From Timema cristinae (taxonomy: Eukaryota > Arthropoda > Insecta > Phasmatodea > Timematidae), in assembly GCA_039000515.1 (NCBI GenBank), contig JBCFYV010001001.1, positions 6,563,033 through 6,627,032 of the forward strand: a DNA stretch of 64,000 nucleotides, in the 5' to 3' direction. The position numbers and the translations under genes were made by a program. Positions 21,803 to 33,087 of this stretch are shown here, in pieces (position 1 is the first letter of the stretch; each line of letters opens with the position of its first letter). The notes beneath the pieces were generated by a model. The model was not told the origin of the DNA. It ran no database searches and saw nothing but the letters and a program-made list of their open reading frames with translations.

Positions 21803-23209
21803 TGTTGAATAATAAAAAATAAAAAAATTCAAACTAAACTTTTAAAAACAGTCAAATTTGGAAATAGTTTGTTGTTAAAATTTACAACATACAAATAAAA
21901 AGGTGAATAACTCCAAATGCAATACTTAATAGTTAAATAGCATCAACAAATGAGCTTGGTGATTTAATATTTAATTTTAAATTTGTTTGTTTTATAGTTG
22001 TTTTATTACCTGTAGAATGTACAAGTTTGGATATTATCACTAGTGAAGCTCGCCAGCAATACATATTAACATGGCTGCATATTTGATGCACAATATGAGA
22101 GTACTAAGTTTATAGTGATAACACAAATAAACAATAAAATGGTGGATAAATAGATAAAATCTTGTGATGAATTCTTGACAAATTAAATTTTTAGTTGGTT
22201 TTTAGTGAACAAACAAAGTAATATGAAAATTTAAAATCGCTGAAACAAATACACATCACTTCAAATAAATTGTTTAATATATAAAAATATGCTGTGAAAT
22301 TTAATTAACTAATATTTGTGGTTGGGCATTCAAAGGGTAAAATTTGTGAATAATTTGGAATTCGGTTGAATCCGAATAATTCAGAAATTGATCTCTGAGA
22401 ATATTCGAATAATCACCCCCCACAGCTCGCCTCCAGTTAACAAAAATGCACCTTCATTAGTGTAGAAGAGATGTGATAAAGAACCTGGATGGATATGAAC
22501 CTATTATTTCAGTATATTGAAAACGTGACACTTTACAACGTGTGACCACCAATGCAAGTACGAATCCACTGTGACCTCACATGTTACTAATTTATAAAAC
22601 ACTTGTATTTGTGAGTTTTTAAAGGAGGTTATATTCAAATCGTCCTACTTTTTTTTAACAAATAAATTAAACAAAAGATATTCTTTAATTTCAATGCTTT
22701 CTTATTTTTGTTTTGGAAGATTTATTAAATGATTACTTGATTCTTCCAGTGAAACATAGCTAGTTAATCATATTTTTAACTAAACAGTGTGTTCATCAAA
22801 ATTAATACACACAATGAATAATGCATTAGATAAACCCTTTCTCTAACATATATAAAAAGTTGTTCTAAGCCCCCATTTAAAAAAAAAAAAAATCCCCTAC
22901 CTAATTTGGCTGCCTAGAACTTTAGTTAAATCACTAGTATTTTAATAATAGTTAAAAGAAATTAAAGTCTGAAATATCCAAAACAAGGTGACAAGAATAT
23001 TTATACTTTAAATATACATTATTAAACTCAGTCATAGGCTTAATTTAATTCCAAAATGTGTCATTTATGGCATAAGGGGGCTATTTAAGGAATTAAATAA
23101 ATAGAAATCTAAGTACTCACAAATTAGGTTCTTATAACAAAATTGTATAATGTATTTTGTGATAATTATTTATTATCTTAGCATACTTTAATACACTTAA
23201 CCGAAACCT
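21803..23209. other. Unannotated AT-rich spacer
   Basis: At 22350-22420 a short palindromic, GAATA-rich stretch (ATTCGGTTGAATCCGAATAA) is seen. An A13 run lies near 22879. No gene or shared repeat. Confidence 0.3.
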
Positions 23210-23715
23210 TGATGGGTTATGGACCTTGCACTCCCCCCCTCCCCGTTCCCTTATGGAATAGGCGAGAAAATGCATATACCTCATAAAAACAACTCTGAAC
23301 TTAATCCATCTTCACTATGTCTCCACACCACCCTATCCTTGCTTACTCCCTTCGCTTCAACAATATCCATACACAGAGTCATATATTATGTTCTTTTATT
23401 CTTACAACTCTAGTGTTTCTCTTTTTCACTCATTCGCCCACAACATTTAATCATGTCTTATATGGCCTGCCCCATCCATTTGATCCCCACACTCTACCTC
23501 CATATATTTGATTCGTCACTTGATACACTATCATCCTCTCAATATTCCCAAACCAACATAAGACACACTTTTTAATTATATACTGCCATCTTTGCCTTCT
23601 CCGATACTACTTTATTCTTTGCAATAGTCCACTCACTACTATGCAAGATGAATTCACTGGTCTGTCGATTTCACCATCCATCCGCTGACAATTATTTCCT
23701 GATCAGGCTTTATCA
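23210..23715 (-). pseudogene. LINE reverse transcriptase, C-terminal tail
   Basis: On the minus strand the text contains SEWTIAKNKVVS (normally eSWti.k), NIERM (normally fGHieRM), NQIYGGRVWGSNGWGRPYKT (normally gRpr.tW), VREWVKKRNT-like text and SKDRVVWRH. This is the domain after the thumb in EN-bearing LINEs: the W...GH..R segment, the RGRPR.TW box and the final dR..Wr. The + strand is correspondingly pyrimidine-rich. It may be the missing 3' half of the family at 5640-7985, but there is no overlap to test that. No poly(A) or 3' repeat is obvious below 23210. Confidence 0.65.
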
Positions 23716-23940
23716 AAAACGGCGAGTGTATATTTATTAATTCGATTTAGTGCATCTTTATCTACTATAAATATTAATTTGGTTTTCTTATTGGTTGCTA
23801 GAATAACAATATTTATATTGGTTTAGGGCCAATTATGAATATGATTTAATGAAAATTATTGCTTTATCTACTTTAAAAAAGTGGGTTTAGTAATGAGAAT
23901 TTTGGCAATCTTCTGCGTGTCGCTACATTCAAAAGATTTA

Positions 23941-24140
23941 CTGTATTTCTTCAATTCTAAGACCCCATTAATTTTAAAATGCACCTTAACTGTTCAGTAC
24001 CACCAATTCTTCTGAGCAATCAAGAGAATTGGCCGAAAAAAACCCACTGTGATTCTAGGACGCCATCAATTCTAAAATGCACCCCTTTTTAGAGACGTTC
24101 AAAGGGAAATAATGTGGATCTTAGAATTGAAGAAATACGG
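23941..24140. mobile_element. Tc1/mariner-type MITE, 200 bp
   Basis: The left end CTGTATTTCTTCAATTCTAA and the inverted right end CCGTATTTCTTCAATTCTAA are near-perfect 20+ bp terminal inverted repeats, flanked by TA at 23939-23940 and 24141-24142. Inside, the segment CCATTAATTTTAAAATGCAC is repeated in diverged form as CCATCAATTCTAAAATGCAC. There is no coding. Confidence 0.85.
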
Positions 24141-24889
24141 TAAATCATTTTAATTCTCAGTCATTAAATCAAAAAAGATGCTTTTTGTAACATTTTTTAA
24201 TAAAACAGTAGCTTTTAACTACTCAGTTAAAAAAAGTTTCTTTTAGTTTAAAAAATGACTTGTGACCCCTATAAGCCACTAGGTTTTGTGAAAACAATAT
24301 TTTGATTAATAGTTAGAAAACTTTACTAAAAATCCTAAAAGACTTTGCAAAACTAGACCAAAATATTTATCCACACATGTAGAAAATTTTTATGAAAGAA
24401 CTGCAAGCAAAGAATACCCATTTAACTCACCATTATCAATGTGGCGACACCTGAGAGAGATAGCTCATGCTCCGAGACGATCTATCAAAGATTATTCTCC
24501 ATTATTTGCTGGAATTGTCAGGTAGTTCTAGCTTTTTCCCTCAATACAGCATCAATTGCAGGCATAGAGGTAGTAGGTCTCACTAAAGCAACTATTTATC
24601 AAGATTAGTTCAATGGTCATAATCATACACTTTAATTGTTTAGATGTTTTAATTTACAAGCACACATTAAAATTGGGATAACTAATCTATTATAAAACAA
24701 CTGGATGTAAACATTGCTGTTTAAAATATTAAAACCAAATGTTTAAAGGACCTAACACAGTAAAATTTCACGGCGTCAGCATGCAATCGAGCCATACTGA
24801 CCAAGAGGCTGCGGTCTTTTAACAGAGATAGTCAGCCTCAGCTTTTGCGGATAAGTGTGCTTGCACGCTGAACCCTCTGGCCATTTATC
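24141..24889. other. Unannotated spacer
   Basis: No open frame, shared repeat or inverted repeat is recognised. The stretch 24760-24890 is GC-richer than the surroundings. Confidence 0.3.
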
Positions 24890-25080
24890 TCACTATTTTG
24901 AAATTAAGCCTCTACTCTTTCAATAAAGTAGCTCATTTGTCCTCACGAAGCCAAGATAACCCTGTTCTAAACCCAGTGATACACGTATATCTTTAGGCAC
25001 CGAGGATCAAACCTGGGGACAGTGGATCTGTAGCCATCAAAAACTCAAGACTTCAAGACCACAAAGCTGGTCTAACATGG
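24890..25080 (-). mobile_element. SINE-B, second copy
   Basis: The reverse complement reads GACCAGCTTTGTGGTCTTGA, GGCTACAGATCC, then B-box-like AGGTTTGATCCTCGG. It continues into GGGTTTAGAACAGGGTTATC and TGAGCTACTT, matching 9175-9332. Confidence 0.72.
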
Positions 25081-25865
25081 CACATAGCCATGGATTAAAT
25101 GGGCTATTATCAGCTGTTTATAAACAGGACACAAATAATAGCTACAATAAACTGTAAAACCAATGTTGAAAGAAAGGTAATTAGACATTAAATAATGAGT
25201 GTGGTCGAGCAGTTCATTATAAAATTATAATTTTGTGGTGCTACATTAATGAGAATCATCAAAGACCATACCAGATCATGTGAACATTTACTTTGGGATT
25301 TTTAAAGCTCATTATTCTAACTATGCTCAAATTTTAAATCATTAGCTCCTTAGGGGTACTTATGAATTAAAGTGAACGCACAACTATTGCCACAATATCC
25401 TGCTTGGCTTTAGAGTCAAACCAAATATTCGGAGATGAACAGCTCTTCCCAGCAGCCACAGACACTTAGGGGAAAATTAATTTTTTTTTATTTGAAACAA
25501 TGAGATTATTTTTATGACCGTTAAAATATAAATTGCCACTTTGGAATACTTACAAGTACTCCTTTTAGAGTCCTCTTTCTGTGAACTTCAAGACAACACA
25601 GCAAACCTAAAACAAAACAAAAATAAAGGCTATTTAGTATCGCGATAAAATAAAAATGGTATTGAACATTAAAATCTTAGAATATTTTGATCTAGTTTAT
25701 AAAATCTTAAAAAGTCACAGACTACTGTTTACATGTTAGTTTTTTTTTAACTTTAGATAAATTGTAGTTTTGATTCAAACATAGTTTAGCCAACATTTAT
25801 TCAATTATACAGCCATCTGGTTGATTATACAAAATATGTATTTTATTAATGTACCAAGAAATGAT
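25081..25865. other. Unannotated AT-rich spacer
   Basis: Nothing recognised apart from short A and T runs. Confidence 0.3.
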
Positions 25866-26112
25866 TTTTTTAACACCGCATCTTACTACCGGTTTAGGTT
25901 ATAAGCTTATGTACTAGTTACACTAATAGTTTTAAGGATTATAAAGGTTAAGTTTATACAAAGTGTACCAGCATTTGTGTGGATAACCATTTTGGAAAAA
26001 CCACCCTCAGTAAACCCGGCCGAGATTTGAACCTCAATCTCCCTGTCATCGGCAGTCTAGTTTACTGCAAGAATAGCGCATTATAGAACGTGGCCACCCA
26101 AACGGGTTATAA
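25866..26112 (-). mobile_element. SINE-C, near full length
   Basis: On the minus strand there is a tRNA-like head (GGTGGCCACGTTCTATAATG-type, A-box-like) and a B box (GAGGTTCAAATCTCGG). Next come ACTGAGGGTGGTTTTTCC, a central body with ACACAAATGCTGG, and the 3' end TAAACCGGTAGTAAGATGCG followed by GTGTTAAAAAAA. The oligo-A tail gives retroposon polarity. Eleven copies or pieces of this family occur in the window. Confidence 0.8.
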
Positions 26113-26343
26113 ATAGATATAGCACAGAATTGGAGGGGAAAAAAAAATCATTCCCCCTATAAGAAGTTACCTTTATTTTAATACAATATAATTATGAAAT
26201 GATCTTTGTGGAATCATTTTGCTAGGTAGAATCCCCATTTTTTTACTCTAAAGAAAAAAATAAAGTAACATGCCAAATAGAATGAATTTGACATCAATAT
26301 AGAGGCTCATAGATACATAGTCTAGCATTAGGTTACAATACAT

Positions 26344-26584
26344 CAGTGATTCCCAACCTGAATTCTAAGAGAATTTCCAAAAGCTTGCTTTTTATTTTTC
26401 TGTCTACCCACAATATTTGTACAATGTGGGAATATGTTAAGAGAGCTCGTGTATCTGAATAAGAACTAACCCTACTGGTTTACACATATATTTTGTAATT
26501 TACCTCTGTCAAAACTAATGTGTTCCCAGAGATTTTATAAAATATTTTAAGAGTTCTCCAAACAAAAAAGGTTGGGAATCCCAG
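26344..26584. mobile_element. hAT-type MITE, 241 bp
   Basis: The left end CAGTGATTCCCAACCT and the inverted right end CTGGGATTCCCAACCT form 16-bp terminal repeats. The flanking 8-mers CAATACAT and CCCTATAT agree at five positions, consistent with a decayed 8-bp hAT duplication. There is no coding. Confidence 0.72.
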
Positions 26585-26639
26585 CCCTATATAACTATCA
26601 TCTTAAAGAGTTACTTGTCCAGATAATCCACACCATTCA

Positions 26640-26850
26640 ATATATGCTGTACAATTTGTGATCCCACTTTATTATTATTCAAGGTGGTCACTCAAAATCC
26701 AGAATGAGATTTTAAAATAAACCCTGGTTTTGCCAGTATAATAATTTCCTTTATCAATTTCTTTTATAAAGTATTTAATTTTTTGTGAGATTTTGAAACG
26801 GTTTCTAACAAAAAAAAATCTTTTGTAAAAGGTATGCTGTACATGCCAAC
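26640..26850. repeat. Diverged dispersed repeat, copy 1
   Basis: Shares blocks AATCCAGAATGA and GTAAAAGGTATGCTG...CATGCCA with 56370-56550 in the same order and orientation. No ends were defined. Confidence 0.4.
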
Positions 26851-26983
26851 ATATTGTAAAACTCAGAACTTATTTGTAATTTGATAGAATAGATACACAA
26901 AATATTAGTCCTATAAGATATTTTTTTAACTTGAATTACATAAAAAAAAGTTAATTGAAGAGGTTTAGCTACAAGACCTTGCT

Positions 26984-27090
26984 TGGCTTAATTTACACTA
27001 ATCAATTTTATAAAAAATTAAATTTCATGACTCTATATTGAGTTATGAAATTTAATTTTTCTTAAAATTGATTAGTGTAAATTAAGCCAA
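26984..27090. repeat. 107-bp near-perfect inverted repeat (hairpin)
   Basis: The left arm at 26984-27028 begins TTGGCTTAATTTACACTAAT and the right arm at 27045-27090 ends ATTAGTGTAAATTAAGCCAA. The arms are about 45 bp, with one small mismatch/bulge where TTATAAAAAATT faces AATTTTTCTTAA. The loop is 16 bases. It contains no coding. It could be a miniature foldback element or a hairpin-RNA source. Confidence 0.93.
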
Positions 27091-28606
27091 TGTCATTTAG
27101 AACAGGGTTTGACCTGGTTAGGAGTATGTATGAAGTTGTTGAGAGATCCCATGTTTAAATGATAAACAGGGTGGGGGTGGTAACATATAATTGAATCAGC
27201 GTGCTTACTTATTCAATTTATCTTTTCTTCTATGCAACGGTGTCTACCTAATCTGCCCAAAATTCAATATTATTTCAGTATTTTCCTGATTTTACAGAGA
27301 AAAAAGCACAATGTTCGAGAGCCTCCCATCAGCTGAATGTGAATTTTTCTAGACCCTCGCATAATTTTTGAGTTCACAAGCAGAAAGCTATGAGAGAGAA
27401 GACATGTTGAAAGTATGTATATACAATTTTCTGGTAGGTTTCAAATAGCCCGGCACTACAAATGATAGTCCTTAACATATGTTCATATCTAACAGTGAAA
27501 TTATGTTTCAGTGAAAGCTAAGGCGGTGAGTGTTTATATTTTTATTATTTCATCCCGAGACAATTCCAGCTATATTATACATGATTTCATCAATATTAAG
27601 GCTATATAAAACCTCACATTGTACTTTCAAGCAAAAATGCTTCTAAATTGCTAGACATTGACTGATAGATAATATCACATGAGTATATTTCACATTCACA
27701 AAGTGTTATATACCATACCATATTTTATACCTAAATAATAACCAATGTTCATAGAAGGCTATTTTAAAGTTTAAATAAGTTCAGTAAATGGGTTAATTAG
27801 TGGAATACGATATAACAGAATCATAAATTGAGACACACATTGGTCTCAATTCAACCTTTTCTTTATTTGGCTAACTTTTTTCATGCCAACACAAGTTAGA
27901 GGAACCAGAATACTCAAGAGAGCTCCTAGAAGATTTCCTTTTTCTCGATCACTCAATAAATAAGATAAACAGTTTCTTGCACTCACCAAGCCTACATCTC
28001 TTCTCCTCTTGCTTGGTCCTTATAAATAATGAGGGCCAGAGAGCACAAGTCCACCAGTAATGGAGTGAGTTTTTACTTTCAACTTTTTTCCAACATTGGA
28101 TGCTTCACAAGACTGCCACTTATCTAAGAACCGAGACGTGGTGCAGACATCCAACAATGCCGCATTATTTAAATTTGGATCGTGCCAAAATGGAAATATC
28201 AACATGTGCCCATAAGAATCAAGCATTTTAAGTTTTATCATTATAAAATAACATACAAAAAGAAGAAATTAACATTTTTTTAAAAGACGTTTCATGTAAA
28301 GATGTAGTTATCAGATCAAAGTCGATGGTTTACAAAACATTTATTCTTCCTCAAACAAATAACCACTTTATAAAAGGGCCATAACAAAACATCCCAAGTA
28401 TGTGGTTTTGAAGCCTCAAAATTGTCAATGCCATGAGAAATATCGCATTAGCCCTCAAAATGGTTAACCCTAAAGGAATTTTCTGGCTACCTTGTTAGTA
28501 GTTGGACCATACCTCTCATTTCCCCCTTATATCCAAGGTCATGATAATTATTATGAGCACATAATTTACACTTTGTGAGCTATGTTGTTTCTTAATTTGG
28601 GATTTT
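27091..28606. other. Unannotated AT-rich spacer
   Basis: A minus-strand open frame at 28020-28241 (73 codons) has no recognisable motif and no splice or promoter context. Nothing else stands out. Confidence 0.3.
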
Positions 28607-29458
28607 TTTTTTAAAGCACTGTGTCTGTACTAATTACTCTAATGTGTTAAAGATGTGGAGGGTTGATTTTCAAGTGAAGGTACCCACAGTTGAGTAGAGG
28701 GAGAGTTGAAAACCCTTTAGGGAAAACCACCCTCAGTACACCCGACTGGGATCGAGCCTCAATATCCCTATCATAAGACGTCTAGTCTATTGCAAGAGCG
28801 ACACCGTAGAGCAGGGGTCCCCAATCCTATGCCTGCTTATCTCCAGGTATGCTGTTCTCAAAGTCTTTCCAATCCCTCCCTCTCATTCCTCTTTCTTATC
28901 CAGCTCATTTTCAAAGTGTACTTTATTACTCGGAACTATCGTTATACTCACTAATACCACGCCAATACTTCCTATTTCCTTTGTAAATATCTTGACATGG
29001 GTCTACCCAGTTTTGTCACCTGAGTAAACACAAAATAAACTCATATTTTATAAATGTGCCTAAGCACCAAAATGGTGGTGGGTAGTTAAATATTTCCTTG
29101 TGTATTTATTTTGGTCGTGTTAAAATAGTAAATAAAGCAATATTTTATTTATTTATTGTCAGTGACTTTTGGTTTGATGAAAATAGTTTCAATTGTTAAA
29201 ACTGGTTTTGGACTTACTTTGAGTGTGTACATTTGAATTATTTTATTAGTGAATTAAAATAAATTAATTAAACTAACAATTTTTTTAATAATATGTATTT
29301 GTGTGTGTTATTTCCATTATGAATTATGTTTGGCTAAAAATTTAGTTGAAAAAGTGATTTATGCCCGACGCACGCACTACCGTTAGTTTTGAATGTGTTC
29401 TAAGGTACAAAAAGGTTGGGGACCTCTGCGCTGGAGCATGCGGCCACCGTAGTGGGCC
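28607..29458 (-). mobile_element. SINE-C, split by a MITE
   Basis: The tail and body lie at 28607-28811 (T-run, AGCACTGTGTCTGTACTAAT, GGAAAACCACCCTCAGTACA, then reversed B box GGGATCGAGCCTCA and TCTAGTCTATTGCAAGAGCG). The last 30 bases of the head (CATGCGGCCACC) reappear at 29429-29458, after a 617-bp element. The SINE was therefore present before the MITE arrived. Confidence 0.75.
28812..29428. mobile_element. hAT-type non-autonomous element inserted in SINE-C
   Basis: Ends are CAGGGGTCCCCAATCC on the left and, inverted, CAGAGGTCCCCAACCT on the right. Flanking 8-mers CCGTAGAG and CGCTGGAG match at five of eight positions, mostly as transitions, fitting an aged target duplication. The 617-bp interior is AT-rich and has no transposase. 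Confidence 0.8.
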
Positions 29459-30196
29459 CAAAGATTTTATCTTTGTTCTCCTTAATAGTACATATTCTAG
29501 TGAATGTTATATTGAAATGGTTCAGTTAAGCCAAGCCGTTTTGGTAGCCTTACTGACTCCATATTTTAAAAGGTTTATTCAAATCATAAAATCAAAAGCA
29601 GGGAAAAAAAAAAAAAAAAAAAAAAAACCCACTACCATACTTTTTTTACATCATTATAGTAAAATACTGGTAACCTATATAAGCAAATCATTACTAAGAT
29701 TTAAAATTAATACTAAGATCCCATCACATTCTATGTGTTGTTAGATAACTTTGTTTCCAATGAACAAAATAAAAGTTGCAATGAAAGTCTTAACATGTAA
29801 ACTAGGGTGTCTCTTGAAGAATTTGTAAATAATCTGGACAACTGCATTGATATTTCCCAATTAAATTCTCTTCAAATGACTAAAATAGAAGATATATTTT
29901 CATAGAAACAAAGGGAACCCTGAATAATTGGCTACCTTGCAGGTATAAATAAAAAAATTCATAGATAGAAGAAAGGTCGAGACAAAGTAAAATCAGAGAA
30001 GAAAAGTGATTCAGTTAGCAGAGTGCAGCATAAACCTCACAGTTTCATATTATGTTTTGTCATCATCAATTCTGAAGAGTCCATTTACATGTCCGAAACA
30101 AAACCAATATTTGTTACAAATGAAAATAGAGATCAACTAATCGGTGTTCTGAAAATAACTCAATTCTTCCAGTAAGAGACACACACGGTTTGGAAT
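29459..30196. other. Spacer with a 24-base A run
   Basis: A pure A tract occupies 29604-29627. It does not follow any recognisable retroposon body. Otherwise nothing is identified. Confidence 0.35.
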
Positions 30197-31240
30197 GCAT
30201 TACACGATTGGACACTGGAAGATAGAAGTATACTGCTTTAAACATGGGCCACATCAAAGGTGCATGTGTGCTTATTGAGCAAACATTGAACAGAGAATTA
30301 TTTTTCCCTTGAAAACATCACATCAGCAAATTTGTTTTACTTAGTGTATTTGAAAGTAAAATACACCAGGTAATATTTATTCTGGATATTCAGTTTTGAG
30401 AGAAGACTAGAAAAACATAAGTTTTAATGATTTTCAGAATGATCAAGAATTCATATAATGCTGTTTTAATGACTCGGAAATACTGATCATATTGGAGTTC
30501 CTCAAAAAGGAACTGCAGAAATGAATATTAAGAAGTGACTATCATAAACTTAGTAGAATTAACTTTAATGTTTCTGGAAGGAGAATTGGAGAAGGAATTG
30601 AAAACACACCCTCCTGGTGCGATGCACCAAGCTCTGTGGATGGCAAGAGTAATTTATTCATTAAAAATATTTTTGGTAAGATGTCAAATTATGCCTCGAA
30701 GATAAGTAGAGATCAAAACATGTATGTTTATTCACTGTGAAAGTGTATCTTAAATCAAGGCTTAAGTGTCAATCAGCGATAAGGGTCCCTAATCAAGATT
30801 TGTACTTTTTTTTAAGCCAGTTGTACCACCTGTCGAAATCCAAGAAAAATTGTTTGCAAGTTTGAAAAAAATTCTATTTCATAATGTTAATAAGTTTTGT
30901 GTTTTCTTTTAACTACTTTTGCATTTTTTTCAGAAAAAAATATGCGTAATTTTGTATCAGAGAAAAGTAAATATCTGTTCTCTCGTCTGCAATTAATAAG
31001 AGATTTTCTGGAGGAATGCCCTTGTACATTGGAAGAAGAAAATATGTTTATTTTAAATACTAAAAGGTAGACTCTTTAAAAGAAGTGAATGACACCGCTG
31101 AACGAGCTGTTAATTAATTTAAGATTAGACAAACTATTGTCTGTCAATGAGGAGCAGAAACAGTATGTGTTGCGGCAACCAAGAACATCAAAAGCTTTAC
31201 CCAGACTGCAAAAAAGAAACATTAAAGAGAAGATACCTAC
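30197..31240 (+). pseudogene. Degenerate gene of an uncharacterised transposase-like family
   Basis: Three coding-like blocks occur in order. Block 1 (30197-30367) has ALHDWTLEDRS, then after a frameshift GACVLIEQTLNRELFFP, a stop and KHHISKFVLLSVFE. Block 2 (30532-30698) reads VELTLMFLEGELEKE and HPPGAMHQALWMARVIYSLK. Block 3 starts after a pyrimidine tract and AG at about 30932. It gives MRNFVSEKSKYLFSRL, IRDFLEE, VDSLKEVNDTAERAVN and LLSVNEEQKQYVL. From memory this order (dttASNTG..GACvLLE, CRHH.E, PGA.H.ARWMAK.iYSLKI, NFVSEkS..LF, VNDtAERg..Li..F) occurs in many uncharacterised multi-copy proteins of insects and cnidarians. The CxHH spacing resembles the C/DxxH signature of some DDE transposases. 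I cannot name the superfamily. Stops and frameshifts show this copy is dead. Confidence 0.6.
30798..30893 (+). repeat. 95-bp dispersed repeat, copy 1
   Basis: TTTGTACTTTTTTTTAAGCC, then ATCCAAGAAAAATTGTTTGC and TATTTCATAATGTTAATA recur at 32692-32786. This copy lies in the apparent intron between blocks 2 and 3 of the degenerate gene. Confidence 0.85.
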
Positions 31241-32165
31241 AATAATTTGTATTATTACATAATGTATTTTAAGTTTGTCTGACTTCAGTGTAATAAGCTA
31301 ATAAGTATTATATGATATTTAACTATTTATCTACTTTTATCTGATAATTGATTATATTCCTTAATTTGAATTATGAACTTAAAATTTCAATAAAAAATCG
31401 GCATGGTACAAGTTAACGTCATCCAATTTATAGGAGAAAGCTAAAGTGTTACCAAATTAAATAAAACTGGGTGTGTGCGTAGAGTTAAATTCAAAAATGT
31501 ATTTTTTACCCAAATAAGAGACACTCTAATGTACACTGTGATTACTGTGAAAGACACCTTGATGTATTGCACTATGACCTTACCTTAGAAACTATGTCAT
31601 AGAACCATTCAAAATAGGACTGCTACTTTCCAAGATAAACGATGTATATGGTAGCAGTAATAGAAATGGCTTATGTTTTATTGCATTTATTATTACAGTC
31701 AAACCACTGAATTAAGATAATATCAGGAGAATTGCCAAAGTTTAAGCCTGTGGTGCTGGAATTGTTGAAACCAAGGATACATACCTTAATAGCTCTTTAT
31801 CTGTCAATGCCAGATATAGAATAAGGGTATTTTAGTATAATTATATGTTTAGGAGCACATGTTGTCAATATCAACATCCATCCAACTTTGTGATGGAGGC
31901 AATCAATGATGAAAACCGATATATTACTGGTCACAGGTTTCCGAGATTGGTCACTTCAGGTACTCTTAGGTTGATAAGTCTTTTGCCTGTATTATAAAAA
32001 TCACTGGTAAATTAAAATATAGAAAACTTGTAAAGATTACTTGTCTACACATTTTTTACAACTATGTATCACAAAACTTTTTTTAATTTGATACATTTAT
32101 TTGACTGTGATTTTTCTTTTCTCATTTTGTTGTTCAGAGTTTACTATAATTATATTATCATTTTG
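31241..32165. other. Unannotated AT-rich spacer
   Basis: No coding beyond the end of the degenerate gene, and no inverted partner to mark an element boundary. Confidence 0.3.
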
Positions 32166-32405
32166 TTAGCACCTCATCTAATAACCTGTTCAGGTTATAT
32201 GCATAATTATGTTAATGGGCTAGAGATGAGGAATGTTGAAATTAGAGAAGTTTACCCACATTTGCATGGAGGGAGAGTAGACAAACAATTGGGGAAAACC
32301 ACCTGAGTACAGTGGACCTAGATTTGAGCCTCCATTTCTCCGCCATTGGCAGTCTAGTCTATTGCGAGAATGACACCTTAAACCATGTGACCACCAAAGC
32401 AAGTT
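32166..32405 (-). mobile_element. SINE-C, full length
   Basis: This copy gives the clearest consensus. On the minus strand: head TGGTGGTCACATGGTTTAAG, ATAGACTAGACTGCCAATGG, B box GGAGGCTCAAATCTAGG, GTACTCAGGTGGTTTTCCCC, body TCCATGCAAATGTGGGTAAA, and 3' end ATAACCTGAACAGGTTATTA with GAGGTGCTAA. Confidence 0.82.
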
Positions 32406-33087
32406 ATTATCATTAATAGCGCCAAAAATAATAATGGAAATTCAAGAATCATGTACAGTATCCAGTGGCAGATCCAGGATTTTTGTTATAATGAATTAAA
32501 ACGATAATTTATGTTTGTAACCTTCTGATAACCAATCCCCCTCCCTGACAGCCTCTGGATCCACCTTTAACAGCTGCCAATGTTGTGGGAAATTTAACTC
32601 AAACGAACGCACAGCGCGCCGATCTATCAGCACTCCAAGTAGTGGCTAAAACACACAGCCGATACATTGGCGCCAGCCAAATCGAGTCATTTTGATTTGT
32701 ACTTTTTTAAGTCAGTTCACCTGGCGACATCCAAGAAAAATGGTTTGCAAGTTTGAAAAAAAATTCTATTTCATAATGTTAATATATCATTACTAGATGT
32801 CACCATAAATATGAAGATCTAGTTAGTATTTTCTTCGAAAGAAAGCACTGTAATGTTTATGTGTTTTTTTTACAAATGAAGTTTATTATTCTCACATGTT
32901 TACATCGTGGCGCGATTACGTTTCTGGCTTCTGTGTTTCTCTCTATTTTATATGTATTATGTGTTTTGCAGTTTATATTTATTTTCATTATAAAGTTTAC
33001 TTATTATTTTCTTCATAGATATTTTTATTGGATGCTATCTAGGCCTAAGTGTTAGGACAATAGTTTGATTTGATTTCTATCTCGGCA
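32406..33087. other. Spacer containing the second 95-bp repeat
   Basis: Includes the repeat at 32692-32786 and a GC-richer block at 32600-32690. The lead-in to the piggyBac-like exon is AT-rich. No left terminal repeat for that element was found. Confidence 0.35.
32692..32786 (+). repeat. 95-bp dispersed repeat, copy 2
   Basis: Same orientation as 30798-30893, differing by scattered substitutions and one-base gaps. The two copies are 1.9 kb apart with a SINE-C between them. Confidence 0.85.

Noticed and set aside
23219..23511. Two overlapping + strand frames of 64 codons each
   Set aside because: They are antisense to the LINE C-terminal tail read on the minus strand.
28020..28241. A 73-codon minus-strand frame
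   Set aside because: No recognisable motif or acceptor/donor context. The length is expected by chance in this much sequence.
29604..29627. A24 run as the tail of a retroposed gene
   Set aside because: No processed coding sequence or SINE body precedes it, and no target duplication is visible.
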